NCBI GenBank assembly: GCA_963839535.1
Contig: CAWIVF010000006.1
Coordinates: forward strand, 372,001 to 436,000
Direction of reading: 5' to 3'
Length of the DNA stretch: 64,000 nucleotides
Source of the DNA: RHKX01 sp963839535
GTDB taxonomy: Bacteria > Actinomycetota > Thermoleophilia > Solirubrobacterales > 70-9
The position numbers and the translations under genes are program-made. Under the pieces are notes generated by a model, which saw nothing but the letters and a program-made list of their open reading frames with translations, did not search any database and had not been told where the DNA came from. Shown piece after piece: positions 52,007 to 62,077 of this stretch (its first letter is position 1; the number at the start of each line of letters is the position of its first letter).

Positions 52007-52785
52007 CTGCCCTTCCACTCCGGGTCGCGCTTCTCGAAGAACGCCTTGACGCCCTCCTGGATGTCCTCGGTGCTGAAGGTGAGCGAGAGCTGGCTGCGCA
52101 GATACTCGAGGCCGTCGTCGAGGCTCATGTCGGCCTGGCGGTACATCGCGTCGTGGCCGAGGCGCATCAGGACCGGGCTCTTCGAGGCGAGCTTGCCCGC
52201 CCACTCGGCGACGGCGGCGTCGAAGTCGCCGGCTGCGACGACCTTGTTGGCGAGGCCGTAATCGACCGCTTGGTCGGCGCTGATCCGCTCGCCGAGCAGC
52301 ATCATCTCGTTGACCTTCTTCCGCGGGACGTTGCGGTAGATGATCGCCATGATCATGTAGGGGAACGCGCCGATGTTGATCTCGGGCGTGCCGAAGGTGA
52401 TCCCCTCGCGAGCGATGACCAGGTCGCACGAGAGGGCGAGCCCCATGCCCCCGGCGAGGACGTGCCCGTTCGCCGCGCAGAGCGAGGGCTTGCCGAGCCG
52501 CGGCATCAGCCGGAAGAACTCGAGGAAGAGGTCGGAGGAGAAGTGCTTCTCGACCAGCGGCGCGTCGGCGGCGAACCCGCCGAGGTCGGCGCCCGCGCAG
52601 AACACCTTCTCGCCGGCTCCGGTGAGGACCACGGCGCGGACCTCGTCGGAGTCGCGGACCCGCTTCATCGCGTCGACCAGCTCGCCGAGCATCTGTCCCG
52701 ACAGCGCGTTGCGCTGCTCGGGGCGGTTCAGGGTCACCGTCGCGACCCCGTCGGAGACCTCGTAGAGAAGCTGCTCGTAATCCAT
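52003..52785 (-). CDS. Enoyl-CoA hydratase/isomerase family protein (crotonase), copy 1
   Basis: A 260-residue crotonase: VATVTLNRPEQRNALSGQML, KVFCAGADLGGFAADAPLVE for the oxyanion hole, ANGHVLAGGMGLALSCDL and FGTPEINIGAFP. The position of Glu144 in rat hydratase is Gly here (GGMG), while the PEI Glu164 is kept, so it may be an isomerase or other crotonase rather than a standard hydratase. First gene of the operon with BKACE and MerR; a crotonase gene runs in the other direction 93 bp away. Confidence 0.88.
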   Translation of the reverse strand: MDYEQLLYEVSDGVATVTLNRPEQRNALSGQMLGELVDAMKRVRDSDEVRAVVLTGAGEKVFCAGADLGGFAADAPLVEKHFSSDLFLEFFRLMPRLGKPSLCAANGHVLAGGMGLALSCDLVIAREGITFGTPEINIGAFPYMIMAIIYRNVPRKKVNEMMLLGERISADQAVDYGLANKVVAAGDFDAAVAEWAGKLASKSPVLMRLGHDAMYRQADMSLDDGLEYLRSQLSLTFSTEDIQEGVKAFFEKRDPEWKGR

Positions 52786-52827
52786 CGCAGCGGCCCTCTG
52801 GAGCCGCCCGGCGAGACTACCAGCGTA

Positions 52828-52857
52828 GGAAGTAGTAAGTCATGCTTCCCACTTTCC
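52828..52857. promoter_or_regulatory. Operator candidate between two divergent crotonase genes
   Basis: GAAGTAGTAAGT (52829-52840) recurs exactly at 57093-57104 before an acyl-CoA dehydrogenase gene. Here it is embedded in GGAAG-N12-CTTCC, followed by CACTTTCC. The AT-rich 12-mer is very unlikely by chance in this GC-rich sequence. Confidence 0.55.
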
Positions 52858-52877
52858 GGGAGATCGCGGTGACCGGC

Positions 52878-53652
52878 ATGAGCGAATCCATCCTGACCGA
52901 GGCCCGCGGCCCCGTCCTCCTGATGCACGATCAACCGTCCCGAGCGGCGCAACGCGTTCGACTTCGCCACCGCCGACGCGATGAGCCGCGCGATCGACGC
53001 CTTCGAGGAGGACCCCGCGCTCCGCGGTCGCGGTCCTCTCGGGTGCCGGCGGCAGCTTCTGCGCCGGGATGGACCTGAAGGCCTTCGCCGAGGGCGACGT
53101 GCCCTACGTCGAGCGGCGAGGCGTGTTCGGCGTGATCAACCAGCCGCCGGCGAAGCCTCTGGTCGCCGCGGTCGAGGGTCACGTCCTCGCGGGCGGCTTC
53201 GAGCTGATGCTGGCCTGCGACATGGTCGTAGCGGCCGAGTCCGCCACCTTCGGCATCCCCGAGGTCAAGCGGGGCCTCCTCGCGGCCTCCGGCGGGTTGG
53301 TGGAGCTCGCGAAGCGCGTCCCGCTGTCGATCGCGATGGAGCTGCGCCCTGACGGGCGAGTCGATCGACGCCGCCCGCGCCTACGACCTCGGCCTGGTCA
53401 ATCGGCTCGCGGCGGAGGGGTCCGACGCTCGATGCGGCCATCGAGGTGGCGGAGCGGCATCGCGGCGAACGCCCCGCTGGCGGTCGGGGCCTCGAAGGAG
53501 ATCCTGGTTCAGGCGCGCGATTGGCCGGCCGCCGAGGCCCTGAAGCAGGCAGGGCCCGATCGCGGGACCCGTGCTCGTCTCGGAGGACGCCGAAGGAGGG
53601 CGCTCGCGGGCCTTCGTCGAGAAGCCGACCTCGCAGGTGGAGCGGGCGCTGA
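52878..53652 (+). pseudogene. Enoyl-CoA hydratase (crotonase), copy 2, many frame breaks
   Basis: Pieces of one crotonase lie in order but in changing frames: MSESILTEARGPVLLM, then AFDFATADAMSRAIDAFEED, GSFCAGMDLKAFAEGDVPYV, AVEGHVLAGGFELMLACDM, ATFGIPEVKRGLLAASGGLV, GESIDAARAYDLGLVNRLAA and NAPLAVGASKEILVQARDWP, ending PRWSGR. At least six single-base changes are needed to restore it. Both catalytic Glu residues (FELM and IPEV) are encoded. The indels are as dense in the neighbouring gene, so poor sequence quality is likelier than decay. I label it pseudogene only because no intact frame exists as given. Confidence 0.7.
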
Positions 53653-53669
53653 GCTCCGGCTCGGCGTAA

Positions 53670-55449
53670 GCTCTCGGCCTCGTCGCCGGGCGTTCCGACC
53701 GCAGTGTCTCGCCCTGCCGTCGAGGGCGCGGACCAGCGCGTCGACGACGGCGCCGTCGAACTGGCTGCCGGAGTAGCGGCCGAACTCCTCGATCGCCTCG
53801 TCCTCGGTGCGCGCGGGGCGGTAGGGGCGCTCGCTCGTCATCGCGTCGTAGGACTCGGCGACCGCGAGGATCCGTGACTCGAGCGGGATCTCCTCGGCGG
53901 AGAGCCCCGCGGGTAGCCGTGGCCGTCGAGCTGCTCGTGGCGGGCGAGACCCACTCGCGGATGTCGGTCAGCTCGCGGGCGCCGAGGATCCTCGCCGCCA
54001 TCTCGGGGTGGCGGCGAACCTGGTCCCATTCGGCCGGGGAGAGCGGGCCCGGGCTTGTCGAGGATCGAGTCGGCGACGCCGACCTTGCCGATGTCGTGGA
54101 GCGTGCCCGCGAGGCGGAGGCGCTGGACCCGCTGCTCCGGGAGGCCGAGCTCGATGGCCGAGCATCTCGCAGTAGCGCGCCACGGCAGCGAGTGGCTCGG
54201 CGTTGCGGGCGTCGCGCAGGTCGAGGACCTCGGCGAGGCTGAGGACCGTGCTCAGGTGGGTCGCGGCTCTCGCTCACGGACTGGCCGGCCCGAGTCGGCG
54301 GCGATCGCGTCCTCGAGCTCGGTGCTGAAGACGACGGCGCGATCGGAGCCGAGCGTGTGCGGCGACCTCCGCGGCCGGCTGCGCGGCCTGCAGCAGCGCC
54401 TCGGCGCTGGCGCCGTGCTTGGGGAAGGCGGCGACGCCGATGCTGGCGCTGAGCGCCATGGTCGCGCTCGCGGTAGGTGCGGCGCAGGCGGGCCAGGATC
54501 TGCTCGGCGAGGAGGAAGCCGGTGTGCTCGTCGGTCTCCGGCAGGACGATCGCGAACTCGGGTCGCCGGTGCGGGCGACGGTGTCGATCCGGCGGGTCGA
54601 CTCGTCGAAGCAGGCGGCCGACCTCACGGAGGGCGTCGTCGCGCGGCCGTCGTGGCCGAACTGGCGGTCTCGAGCTCGCGGATGCCGGTCGACCTCGGAC
54701 CGTCAGCAGGCCGACGCGGCTGGCGCTCATCGCGGGCGCGGTCGATCTCCGTCGCGAGGGCTCGGCGAGCCCGTGGCTGTTGAGCAGGCCGGTGAGCGAG
54801 GTCGGTCCGGGCGGCCGCCGAGGAGCCGCGTCCAGAGCCCGTCGACCCTGGTGCGCAGAGGATGTGATCATCGACGCCGGCGATCGCGAGCTGCCGACGG
54901 TGAGGACGAAGTGGTGCGTCAGGTCTCCGACGCTGGTCGACTGGCGGTGTTCCGCGTGCTCCAGTGACGGAGATCGCGACGCCGTAACAGACCGCCAGAA
55001 GACGATCGTTGACCGCGGCGTCGCGCGCGCGAGAGGAAGTAGAAGGCGTAGAAGCAGGGCCAGAGGTAGAAGAGGCGCGTAGGCGCTCGACGGGTCACCG
55101 CTGAAGATCACCGCCGGCGGTGGCCTGGAGGATGCCCTGCTGCGGGAGCCGAAGCGGATCATCCACATCGGCACGCTGCTCGGCGAAGACGAGGAAGCTC
55201 GATCGACGAGACGAGGGTCGAACGCCTGGACGGCGAGCAGCGCCGGCACGTTGAAGCTGCTCCGGGTGCGGGAGGACGACGCCGAGGATGCCGAGGAACA
55301 TCCCCGTCAAGGGAGACGTAGGCGCCGGCGCGCGCGAGCGGCGCGACCTGCGGCCGCGGAGCGTCCGAGGGCAGCGCAGCTCTGGGCCGCTGCGACGGCG
55401 ACCTGGTCCGCGTCGGACTCCGGCCCCCTCGAAGATCGATCAACCCCAT
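53670..55449 (-). pseudogene. GGDEF plus HD-GYP signalling protein, many frame breaks
   Basis: Minus-strand fragments in order: ATG 55449 (MGLIDL), a hydrophobic N-terminal region (TGMFLGILGVVLPHPEQLQ), GGDEF-like pieces (LTGLLNSHGLAE, PEFAIVLPETDEHTGFLLAE, QILARLRRTYRERD), then an HD-GYP domain: RLAGTLHDIGKVGVADSILD, GPLSPAEWDQVRRHPEMAAR, SRHEQLDGHGYPRGLSAEEI and MTSERPYRPARTEDEAIEEF. HD-GYP domains hydrolyse c-di-GMP. More than ten single-base breaks separate the pieces. The end is not fixed by a stop I trust. Likely a real gene in a low-quality stretch. Confidence 0.6.
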
Positions 55450-55551
55450 CCTGCAGGACCTTTCCTCGCACAAGGGCCGTATCTGCGATGCTCTCGCAGC
55501 TTGACGGTTCCTATCGGCAGGTCGCGCGAAAAAAATCCAGTCGAGCTGGGA

Positions 55552-56943
55552 TCAGCCGTGCACGCCGGCACCGACGCCGCGCACGCGGGCGCGCCTCGGG
55601 CCGGTCAGCGTCACCGTCGCGCCGCGGCCGGGCGCGAGGGTCATGTTGTTGCGGACGATCGGCTCGGGCGCGTCGTCGACCTCCATCCGCGACCGCTCGA
55701 GGACCGTCCTGAGCACGGTCTTGATCGTCAGCATCGCCAGGTGGGAGCCGATGCAGTGGCGGGATCCGGCCCCGAACGGGACCCACACCCGCGAGCTCGG
55801 CCGCGCGTCGCCGAGGAACCGCTCCGGGCGGAAGAGCTCGGGCTCCGGGAACACCTCGGGGTCGCGATGGATCAGGTAGATGCAGGGCATCAGGGTCCAG
55901 CCGGCCGGGAACGAGTAGCCGCCGACCTCGCGCGGCACCGTCAGCCGCCGGGCCGTCACCGGCAGGATCGGCCGCTGGCGCAGGGTCTCGCGCACGACCG
56001 CGTCGAGGTACTCGTCGCCCTCGTCCTCGACCACGCGCTCGAGCGCGTCGGGGTGGCGCAGGAGCCGCTCGAAGGTCCAGGAGAGCGCGTTGGCGGTGGT
56101 CTCGTGGCCGGCGATCAGCAGGGTCAGCATCTCGTCGCGGATCTCGCGGTCGGTCATGAACCCGTCCTCGTGGGGCTCGGGCCGCGCCAGGGACGAGAGC
56201 ACGTCGGAGCCGACCTCGGAGCCGCGGTTGTGGCGCCGCAGGCCGATCTCGTCGAGCAGGATCCGGTCGATCTCGCGGGTGACCCGCATCACCTGGCCGA
56301 AGGGCGAGCGGCCCCCCATCTCGCGCTGGAACTGCGGCATCAGCGCCAGCGGGTTCTCGGCGATCTGAAGCATCTCGGGCACGAGCCGGCGGATCTCGGC
56401 GTCGCGCTCGGGGGCGCAGACGCCGATCACGATCCGCGTGATCGACTCGGTGGTGATCCGGCGCATCGCGCCCTGCAGGGGGAAGGGAGTGCCCTGGGGC
56501 CACGAGGCCATCTCGCGGGAGGCGATCTCGCCGATCAGGTCGCCGTAGCCGCGGACCCGCTGGCGGTGGAACGCGGGCGCCATGAGGCGGCGGTGGTGGC
56601 GGTGCTCCTCCCCATCGAGGAGGAACAGGGAGCGCTCGCCGAGGACCGGGCGGAAGATCGCGTTGGTCGGGCCCATCCGGAAGGTCGACGGATCGCCCGA
56701 GAGCACGTGCCAGGCCGCCTGCGGATCGGCGATGAACGCGCAGCGCTTCAGCGCCCCGAGCTTGACGGTGAAGATCGGCCCGTAGCGCTCGCGGTTGCCC
56801 TCCATGAACCGGACCGGGTCGCGGAACCAGCGGCGCATCTGCAGGAGCCCGGGCGCGCCGGGGCCGTCGGGCAGCGGGCCGTCCCCGCCCGTGGCCGCGG
56901 CCGGCCGGATGGCGGTGCCGTCGGACTGACCATGAGCTGACAA
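55552..56943 (-). CDS. Cytochrome P450
   Basis: A 463-residue P450 with every hallmark: I-helix IAGHETTANALSWTFERLL, K-helix VRETLRQRP (ExxR), and heme loop VPFGAGSRHCIGSHLAM with the cysteine ligand. LFLLDGEEHRHHRRLMAPAF is the C-helix WxxxR-like region. The N-terminus has no membrane anchor, so it is soluble. Start is TTG 56943 with GGAGGG at good distance; a nearby ATG is out of frame. Electrons could come from the FprA-type reductase at 39284. The substrate is unknown; the setting among acyl-CoA genes suggests fatty acids or terpenoids. Confidence 0.93.
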   Translation of the reverse strand: MSAHGQSDGTAIRPAAATGGDGPLPDGPGAPGLLQMRRWFRDPVRFMEGNRERYGPIFTVKLGALKRCAFIADPQAAWHVLSGDPSTFRMGPTNAIFRPVLGERSLFLLDGEEHRHHRRLMAPAFHRQRVRGYGDLIGEIASREMASWPQGTPFPLQGAMRRITTESITRIVIGVCAPERDAEIRRLVPEMLQIAENPLALMPQFQREMGGRSPFGQVMRVTREIDRILLDEIGLRRHNRGSEVGSDVLSSLARPEPHEDGFMTDREIRDEMLTLLIAGHETTANALSWTFERLLRHPDALERVVEDEGDEYLDAVVRETLRQRPILPVTARRLTVPREVGGYSFPAGWTLMPCIYLIHRDPEVFPEPELFRPERFLGDARPSSRVWVPFGAGSRHCIGSHLAMLTIKTVLRTVLERSRMEVDDAPEPIVRNNMTLAPGRGATVTLTGPRRARVRGVGAGVHG

Positions 56944-57087
56944 CTGATCGCCCTCCTCCGGGCCGGCTTCGGCGTCGACGCGCTCCTCGAGCCAGGGTAG
57001 CCAAACCCCGGCTGGGCGCGTGAGGGCGGCGAGCGGCCCGCAACGGGACGACCGCCCTCTGTGATGCCTCCCGGCGAGCCTCCCGAA

Positions 57088-57120
57088 AGTGTGAAGTAGT
57101 AAGTGCTACTGTCTACTTTC
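57088..57120. promoter_or_regulatory. Operator candidate before acyl-CoA dehydrogenase gene
   Basis: GAAGTAGTAAGT (57093-57104) is the second copy of the 12-mer at 52829. AAGTAG (57094-57099) pairs with CTACTT (57113-57118), and AGTAG/CTACT (57095-57110) forms a tighter palindrome. It lies 35-60 bp before GTG 57155, between divergent P450 and dehydrogenase genes. Confidence 0.55.
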
Positions 57121-57154
57121 GACAGCTTCCAAGCAACCAGAGGAGAGGGTCCCC

Positions 57155-58372
<1,218 letters not shown>

Positions 58373-58376
58373 GCCG

Positions 58377-58395
58377 GGCGCCCCACAGGGGCGCC
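58377..58395 (+). terminator. 8-bp hairpin after acyl-CoA dehydrogenase gene
   Basis: GGCGCCCC and GGGGCGCC pair perfectly around ACA, directly after the stop. There is no T tract. Confidence 0.5.
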
Positions 58396-58422
58396 GCCAC
58401 CGCCCGTGCGAATATGGGCGCG

Positions 58423-59070
58423 ATGGCCGCGGACGAGCAGCGCTTGACGATCCTGATCGCCGACGACCATCCCGTCTATCGCCAGGGCCTCGAGCGCGCC
58501 ATCGCCGAGCGGCCGGAGCTCGAGCTCGTCGGCTCGAGCGCCGACGGCCGCGACGCCCTCGAGAAGATCAACCAGCTCGAGCCGGACGTCGCCGTCGTCG
58601 ACGTGCGGATGCCGGGCCTCGACGGGCTGAAGATCGTCGGCGCGGTCAAGCGGGACGGGCTGCGGACGCGGGTGATGCTGCTGACCGGCTACGAGGACTC
58701 CGGGGCCGCCTACAACGCGCTCGCCCAGGGAGCCGCCGGCTACGTCTCGAAGGCCTCCGACCACATGGAGCTGTGCGACTCGATCGTCACCGCCGGCCGC
58801 GGCGAGACGGTGATCGCCCCGCAGTTCGCCGCCGGCATCGCGACCGAGATCCAGATGCGCGAGGCCTCCGAGCGCCCGGCGCTCACCGAGCTCGAGGGCA
58901 ACGCGCTGCGGCTGCTCGCCGAGGGCCGCACGACCGAGCGCATCGCCGCCGAGCTGGAGCTGAGCGAGGCCTCGATGGAGACCCACATGGCGCACCTGTT
59001 CGAGAAGCTCGACGTGACCGACCGCGCCGCCGCGGTGGCCACCGCCATGCGCTGGGGCCTGCTCGAGTGA
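58423..59070 (+). CDS. NarL/FixJ-type response regulator
   Basis: A 215-residue regulator. Receiver: LTILIADDHPVYRQGLERAI with acidic pocket, phospho-acceptor Asp in VAVVDVRMPGLDG, Thr in VMLLTGYED, Lys in GYVSKASD. Output: LuxR-type helix-turn-helix LTELEGNALRLLAEGRTTER and LELSEASMETHMAHLFEKLD. ATG 58423 lies 7 bp after GAATAT (leaderless type); ATG 58414 is inside that hexamer. The stop overlaps the GTG of the kinase gene, so they form a two-component pair. Confidence 0.92.
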   Translation: MAADEQRLTILIADDHPVYRQGLERAIAERPELELVGSSADGRDALEKINQLEPDVAVVDVRMPGLDGLKIVGAVKRDGLRTRVMLLTGYEDSGAAYNALAQGAAGYVSKASDHMELCDSIVTAGRGETVIAPQFAAGIATEIQMREASERPALTELEGNALRLLAEGRTTERIAAELELSEASMETHMAHLFEKLDVTDRAAAVATAMRWGLLE

Positions 59071-60236
59071 GCGTCCCGAGCGGACGGCCGCCGGGGAGCC
59101 ACAACGAAGACGAATCGCCGCTGCAGGTCATCGGCCAGCTCGCCGGCGGGATCGCCCACGACTTCAACAACATCCTCGGCGTGATCATCAACTACGCCCG
59201 CTTCGCCGCGGGCGGAGTGCCCCCCGACTCCCCCGCGCACGCCGACATCGAGGAGATCCGCCGCGCCGCCGAGCGCGGCGTCGGGCTCGTCCGCCAGCTG
59301 ATGATCCTGGCGCGGCGAGAGGCCGGCGTCAGCGTCGTCTTCGACCTCAACGAGCTGATCTCCGGGCTCGACGGCTTCATGCGCTCGACGATCGGGGAGC
59401 ACGTCCGCGTCGAGCGGCGCCTCCACCCCGGGCTCTGGCCGATCGCCGAGGACCCGGCGCGGATCGAGCAGGTGCTGATCAACCTCGCGGTCAACTCGCG
59501 GGACGCCATGCCCGGCGGCGGGACGCTGACCTTCGAGACCGGCAACGTCGAGCTCGGCCCCAGCGAGGTCCAGATCCAGCCGGGCGTCGAGCCGGGGCGC
59601 TTCGTCCGGCTGCTCGTCACCGACACGGGCGTCGGCATGGACAGCGAGGTCGCCGCGCGCGCCTTCGAGCCGATGTTCACGACGAAGGCCTCGGGCCAGG
59701 GAACCGGCCTCGGCCTCGCGACCGTCTACACGATCGTCACGCAGGCGCGGGGCCTGATCGACCTCTCCTCCGAGCCGGGCGTGGGGACGAGCATCGAGAT
59801 CTTCCTCCCCGCCTCCGACAGCGGCCCGGCGCAGGCGACCCGCCCCACCCGGGCGGCCCCGGCCGGGCGCGGCGAGACGGTCCTGATCGCCGAGGACGAC
59901 ATCGCCGTCCGGCGCGTGGCCGAGCGCATCCTCGGCGGCGCCGGCTACTCGGTGGTCTCCGCCGGCGGCGGGGCCGAGGCGCTGGAGCTGCTCGACAGCC
60001 CGGGCGCCGACTTCGACCTCCTGCTCGCCGACGTCGTCATGCCCGGGATGCGCGGCGACGACCTCGCCCGCCGCGCCGTCGCCATGCGCCCGGGCCTCCA
60101 CGTCCTGTTCATGTCCGGCTACAGCGACAACGCCCCGCCGAGCGACCTGGGCCCGACCGCCGGCAGCGTCTCCTTCATCGACAAGCCGTTCGACGCCGGT
60201 GCGTTGCTGGAGCGGCTCAGGGAGATGTTGGGGTAG
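59067..60236 (+). CDS. Hybrid histidine kinase with C-terminal receiver
   Basis: A 389-residue kinase without membrane segments or sensor domain. H-box IGQLAGGIAHDFNNILGVI (phospho-His), N-box LINLAVNSRDAM, G boxes VTDTGVGMDSEV and GQGTGLGLATVYTIV, then a receiver (TVLIAEDDIAVRRVAERILG; Asp in LLLADVVMPGMRG; Lys in FIDKPFD). With no input domain of its own it may take signals from a partner. It is coupled to the response regulator (GTGA overlap). A family B element follows its stop. Confidence 0.92.
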   Translation: MSVPSGRPPGSHNEDESPLQVIGQLAGGIAHDFNNILGVIINYARFAAGGVPPDSPAHADIEEIRRAAERGVGLVRQLMILARREAGVSVVFDLNELISGLDGFMRSTIGEHVRVERRLHPGLWPIAEDPARIEQVLINLAVNSRDAMPGGGTLTFETGNVELGPSEVQIQPGVEPGRFVRLLVTDTGVGMDSEVAARAFEPMFTTKASGQGTGLGLATVYTIVTQARGLIDLSSEPGVGTSIEIFLPASDSGPAQATRPTRAAPAGRGETVLIAEDDIAVRRVAERILGGAGYSVVSAGGGAEALELLDSPGADFDLLLADVVMPGMRGDDLARRAVAMRPGLHVLFMSGYSDNAPPSDLGPTAGSVSFIDKPFDAGALLERLREMLG

Positions 60237-60242
60237 GACGAC

Positions 60243-60432
60243 GCGCGGCCCCAGGGCGGGCAGTGGGTTTGGGCTGATGAGGGGTGGTGAGGGGCCGAGG
60301 CTCGAGCCAGTGGGGCGACTCTTGCCAGGATCCTGGCCTTAAACGCCCCACTGGCGCAGCGGGAGCCGTTTCATCCCCCTTCCCAGCCCAAACCCAGCCC
60401 CACAGCCGGGGCGAGCCCGGGCGCGACCGCGC
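60243..60432. repeat. Convergent-junction element, family B, copy 2
   Basis: A 190-bp structured element. P1: GCGCGG (60243-60248) with CCGCGC (60427-60432). P2: 60265-60276 with 60384-60395 (12 bp). Core hairpin 60307-60317 with 60344-60354 (11 bp), inner GCCAGG/CCTGGC. P3-like CCGGG/CCCGG hairpin near 60406-60420. 60266-60283 and 60330-60353 are identical to 47305-47322 and 47368-47391. The extra hairpin of copy 1 is absent. It begins right after the kinase stop and overlaps the 3' end of the mscL frame as read. Confidence 0.8.
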
Positions 60433-60850
60433 CTAACGCCGCCTCGGCGTCCCCGCCGGCCATCTCGCTCGTGCAGAACGCGCAGCGCTTCGCGGCCACC
60501 GGGACCTCGGTCAGGCACTCGGGGCAGGGGCGCGTCTTCGCTCCCTCGGGGCCCTTGCGGTGGCGCTCCAGCGCCTCGAGCGGGGCGACCACGAGGAAGT
60601 AGATCGCGGCGGCGATGATCAGGAACGAGATCAGCGCGTTGATGAAGTTGCCGTAGCGGAACTCCGACCCGTTGATCTCGAAGGTGAGGTTGCTGAAGTC
60701 GCTCTCGCCCAGGATCGCGCCGATGATCGGGGTGATCAGGTCGGCGACCAGCGAGGTGACGACGGCCCCGAAGGCGGCGCCGATGACGACCGCGACGGCG
60801 AGCTCGACCACGTTGCCGCGCGAGATGAAGTTCTTGAAGCCGTTGAGCAC
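60371..60850 (-). CDS. mscL: Large-conductance mechanosensitive channel with zinc-ribbon tail
   Basis: 159 residues as read. MLNGFKNFISRGNVVELAVA, VVIGAAFGAVVTSLVADLIT and PIIGAILG are the MscL N-terminal helix and TM1; NALISFLIIAAAIYFLVVAP is TM2. After the usual end a tail RPCPECLTEVPVAAKRCAFC adds two CxxC pairs, a likely zinc ribbon. The channel opens under membrane tension to release osmolytes. The last 20 residues run into the family B element; a TAG one frame away at 60433-60435 would end the protein at GGDAEAA exactly at the element border, so a one-base error is likely. GTG 60850 is the start. Confidence 0.88.
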   Translation of the reverse strand: MLNGFKNFISRGNVVELAVAVVIGAAFGAVVTSLVADLITPIIGAILGESDFSNLTFEINGSEFRYGNFINALISFLIIAAAIYFLVVAPLEALERHRKGPEGAKTRPCPECLTEVPVAAKRCAFCTSEMAGGDAEAALGAVAPGLAPAVGLGLGWEGG

Positions 60851-60898
60851 GGCAGGGTTGTACCCGAGGCGCCGCCGCGCCGGTAGCGTGGGCGCCCG

Positions 60899-62077
60899 AT
60901 GACCGTCGTCAAGGACACCGGCGCGCGGGCGCTGACGCCCCCGTTCGAGACCGAGCACGAGGAGCTGCGGGCGACGATCCGCCGCTGGGTCGAGACCGAG
61001 ATCGTCCCGTTCCAGGACGAGTGGGAGGAGCGGCGCGAGTTCCCCCGCGAGCTCTTCAACCGCGCCGCCGAGCTCGGCTTCCTCGGCCTCAAGTACCCGG
61101 AGCGGCTCGGCGGCCAGGGCGGCGACCAGCTCCACGACGCGGTCTGGGCGGAGGAGATCGCCGCCGCCGGGATCTCCGGCGGCGTCGGCGCCGGGCTGGG
61201 CGCGCACACCGGCATCGCCACCCCACCGGTCTGGACCTTCGGCACCCCCGAGCAGCACGAGCGCTTCCTGCGGCCGGCGATCGCCGGCGAGGTCGTCGCG
61301 GCACTCGGGATCACCGAGCCCGGCGCCGGCTCCGACGTGGCCTCGATCCGGACCCGCGCCGAGCGGGTCGACGGCGGCTGGATCGTCAACGGGGCCAAGA
61401 CCTTCATCACCAACGGGGTGCGCGCCGACTTCCTCGTCTGCGCCGTGCGGACGACCCCCGAGGGCGGGCACGGCGGGATCTCGTTCCTGATCCTCGAGCG
61501 CGAGATGGAGGGCTACGAGGTCTCGCGCAAGCTCGAGAAGCTCGGCTGGCACGCGTCCGACACCGGCGAGCTCGCCTTCACCGACGTCTTCGTCCCCGAG
61601 GAGAACCTGCTCGGCGAGGAGAACGGCGGCTTCAAGCTGATCATGGCCAACTTCCAGTGGGAGCGGCTGCTGATGTCGCTCGGCGCCGTCGGCGCGATGG
61701 ACTGGTGCCTGCGCCGCACGATCGCCTACGCGCAGGAGCGGCAGGCCTTCGGCCGCTCGATCGGCAGCTTCCAGGCGATCCGCCACAAGGTCGCCGAGAT
61801 GGCGACGAAGCTCGAGGTCGGCCGGGCGATGAGCTACTCGGCCCTGCGCCTGCTCGTCGACGGCCGCGACGCGCTCGCCGAGGTGACGAAGGCGAAGCTC
61901 TTCACCCAGCGCGCGGCGGTCGAGGTGGCCGACGACGCGGTCCAGGTCCACGGCGGCTACGGCTACATGCGCGAGTACCACGTCGAGCGCGCGCTCCGGG
62001 ACGCGCGGCTCGGGCCGATCGGCGGCGGGACCGACGAGATCATGAAGGAGATCCTCGGGCGTGGCCTCGGCCTCTGA
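60899..62077 (+). CDS. Acyl-CoA dehydrogenase, copy 2
   Basis: A 392-residue FAD enzyme related to copy 1: GFLGLKYPERLGGQGGDQLH, ALGITEPGAGSDVASIRTRA, KTFITNGVRADFLV and QVHGGYGYMREYHVERALRD. The C-terminal catalytic position is again not Glu (IGGGTDEI), and FQWERLLMSLG offers the Glu of the isovaleryl/long-chain subclass. ATG 60899 lies 9 bp after TAGCGT and has no SD. It is divergent from mscL. The GNAT gene starts within its last codons. Confidence 0.92.
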   Translation: MTVVKDTGARALTPPFETEHEELRATIRRWVETEIVPFQDEWEERREFPRELFNRAAELGFLGLKYPERLGGQGGDQLHDAVWAEEIAAAGISGGVGAGLGAHTGIATPPVWTFGTPEQHERFLRPAIAGEVVAALGITEPGAGSDVASIRTRAERVDGGWIVNGAKTFITNGVRADFLVCAVRTTPEGGHGGISFLILEREMEGYEVSRKLEKLGWHASDTGELAFTDVFVPEENLLGEENGGFKLIMANFQWERLLMSLGAVGAMDWCLRRTIAYAQERQAFGRSIGSFQAIRHKVAEMATKLEVGRAMSYSALRLLVDGRDALAEVTKAKLFTQRAAVEVADDAVQVHGGYGYMREYHVERALRDARLGPIGGGTDEIMKEILGRGLGL

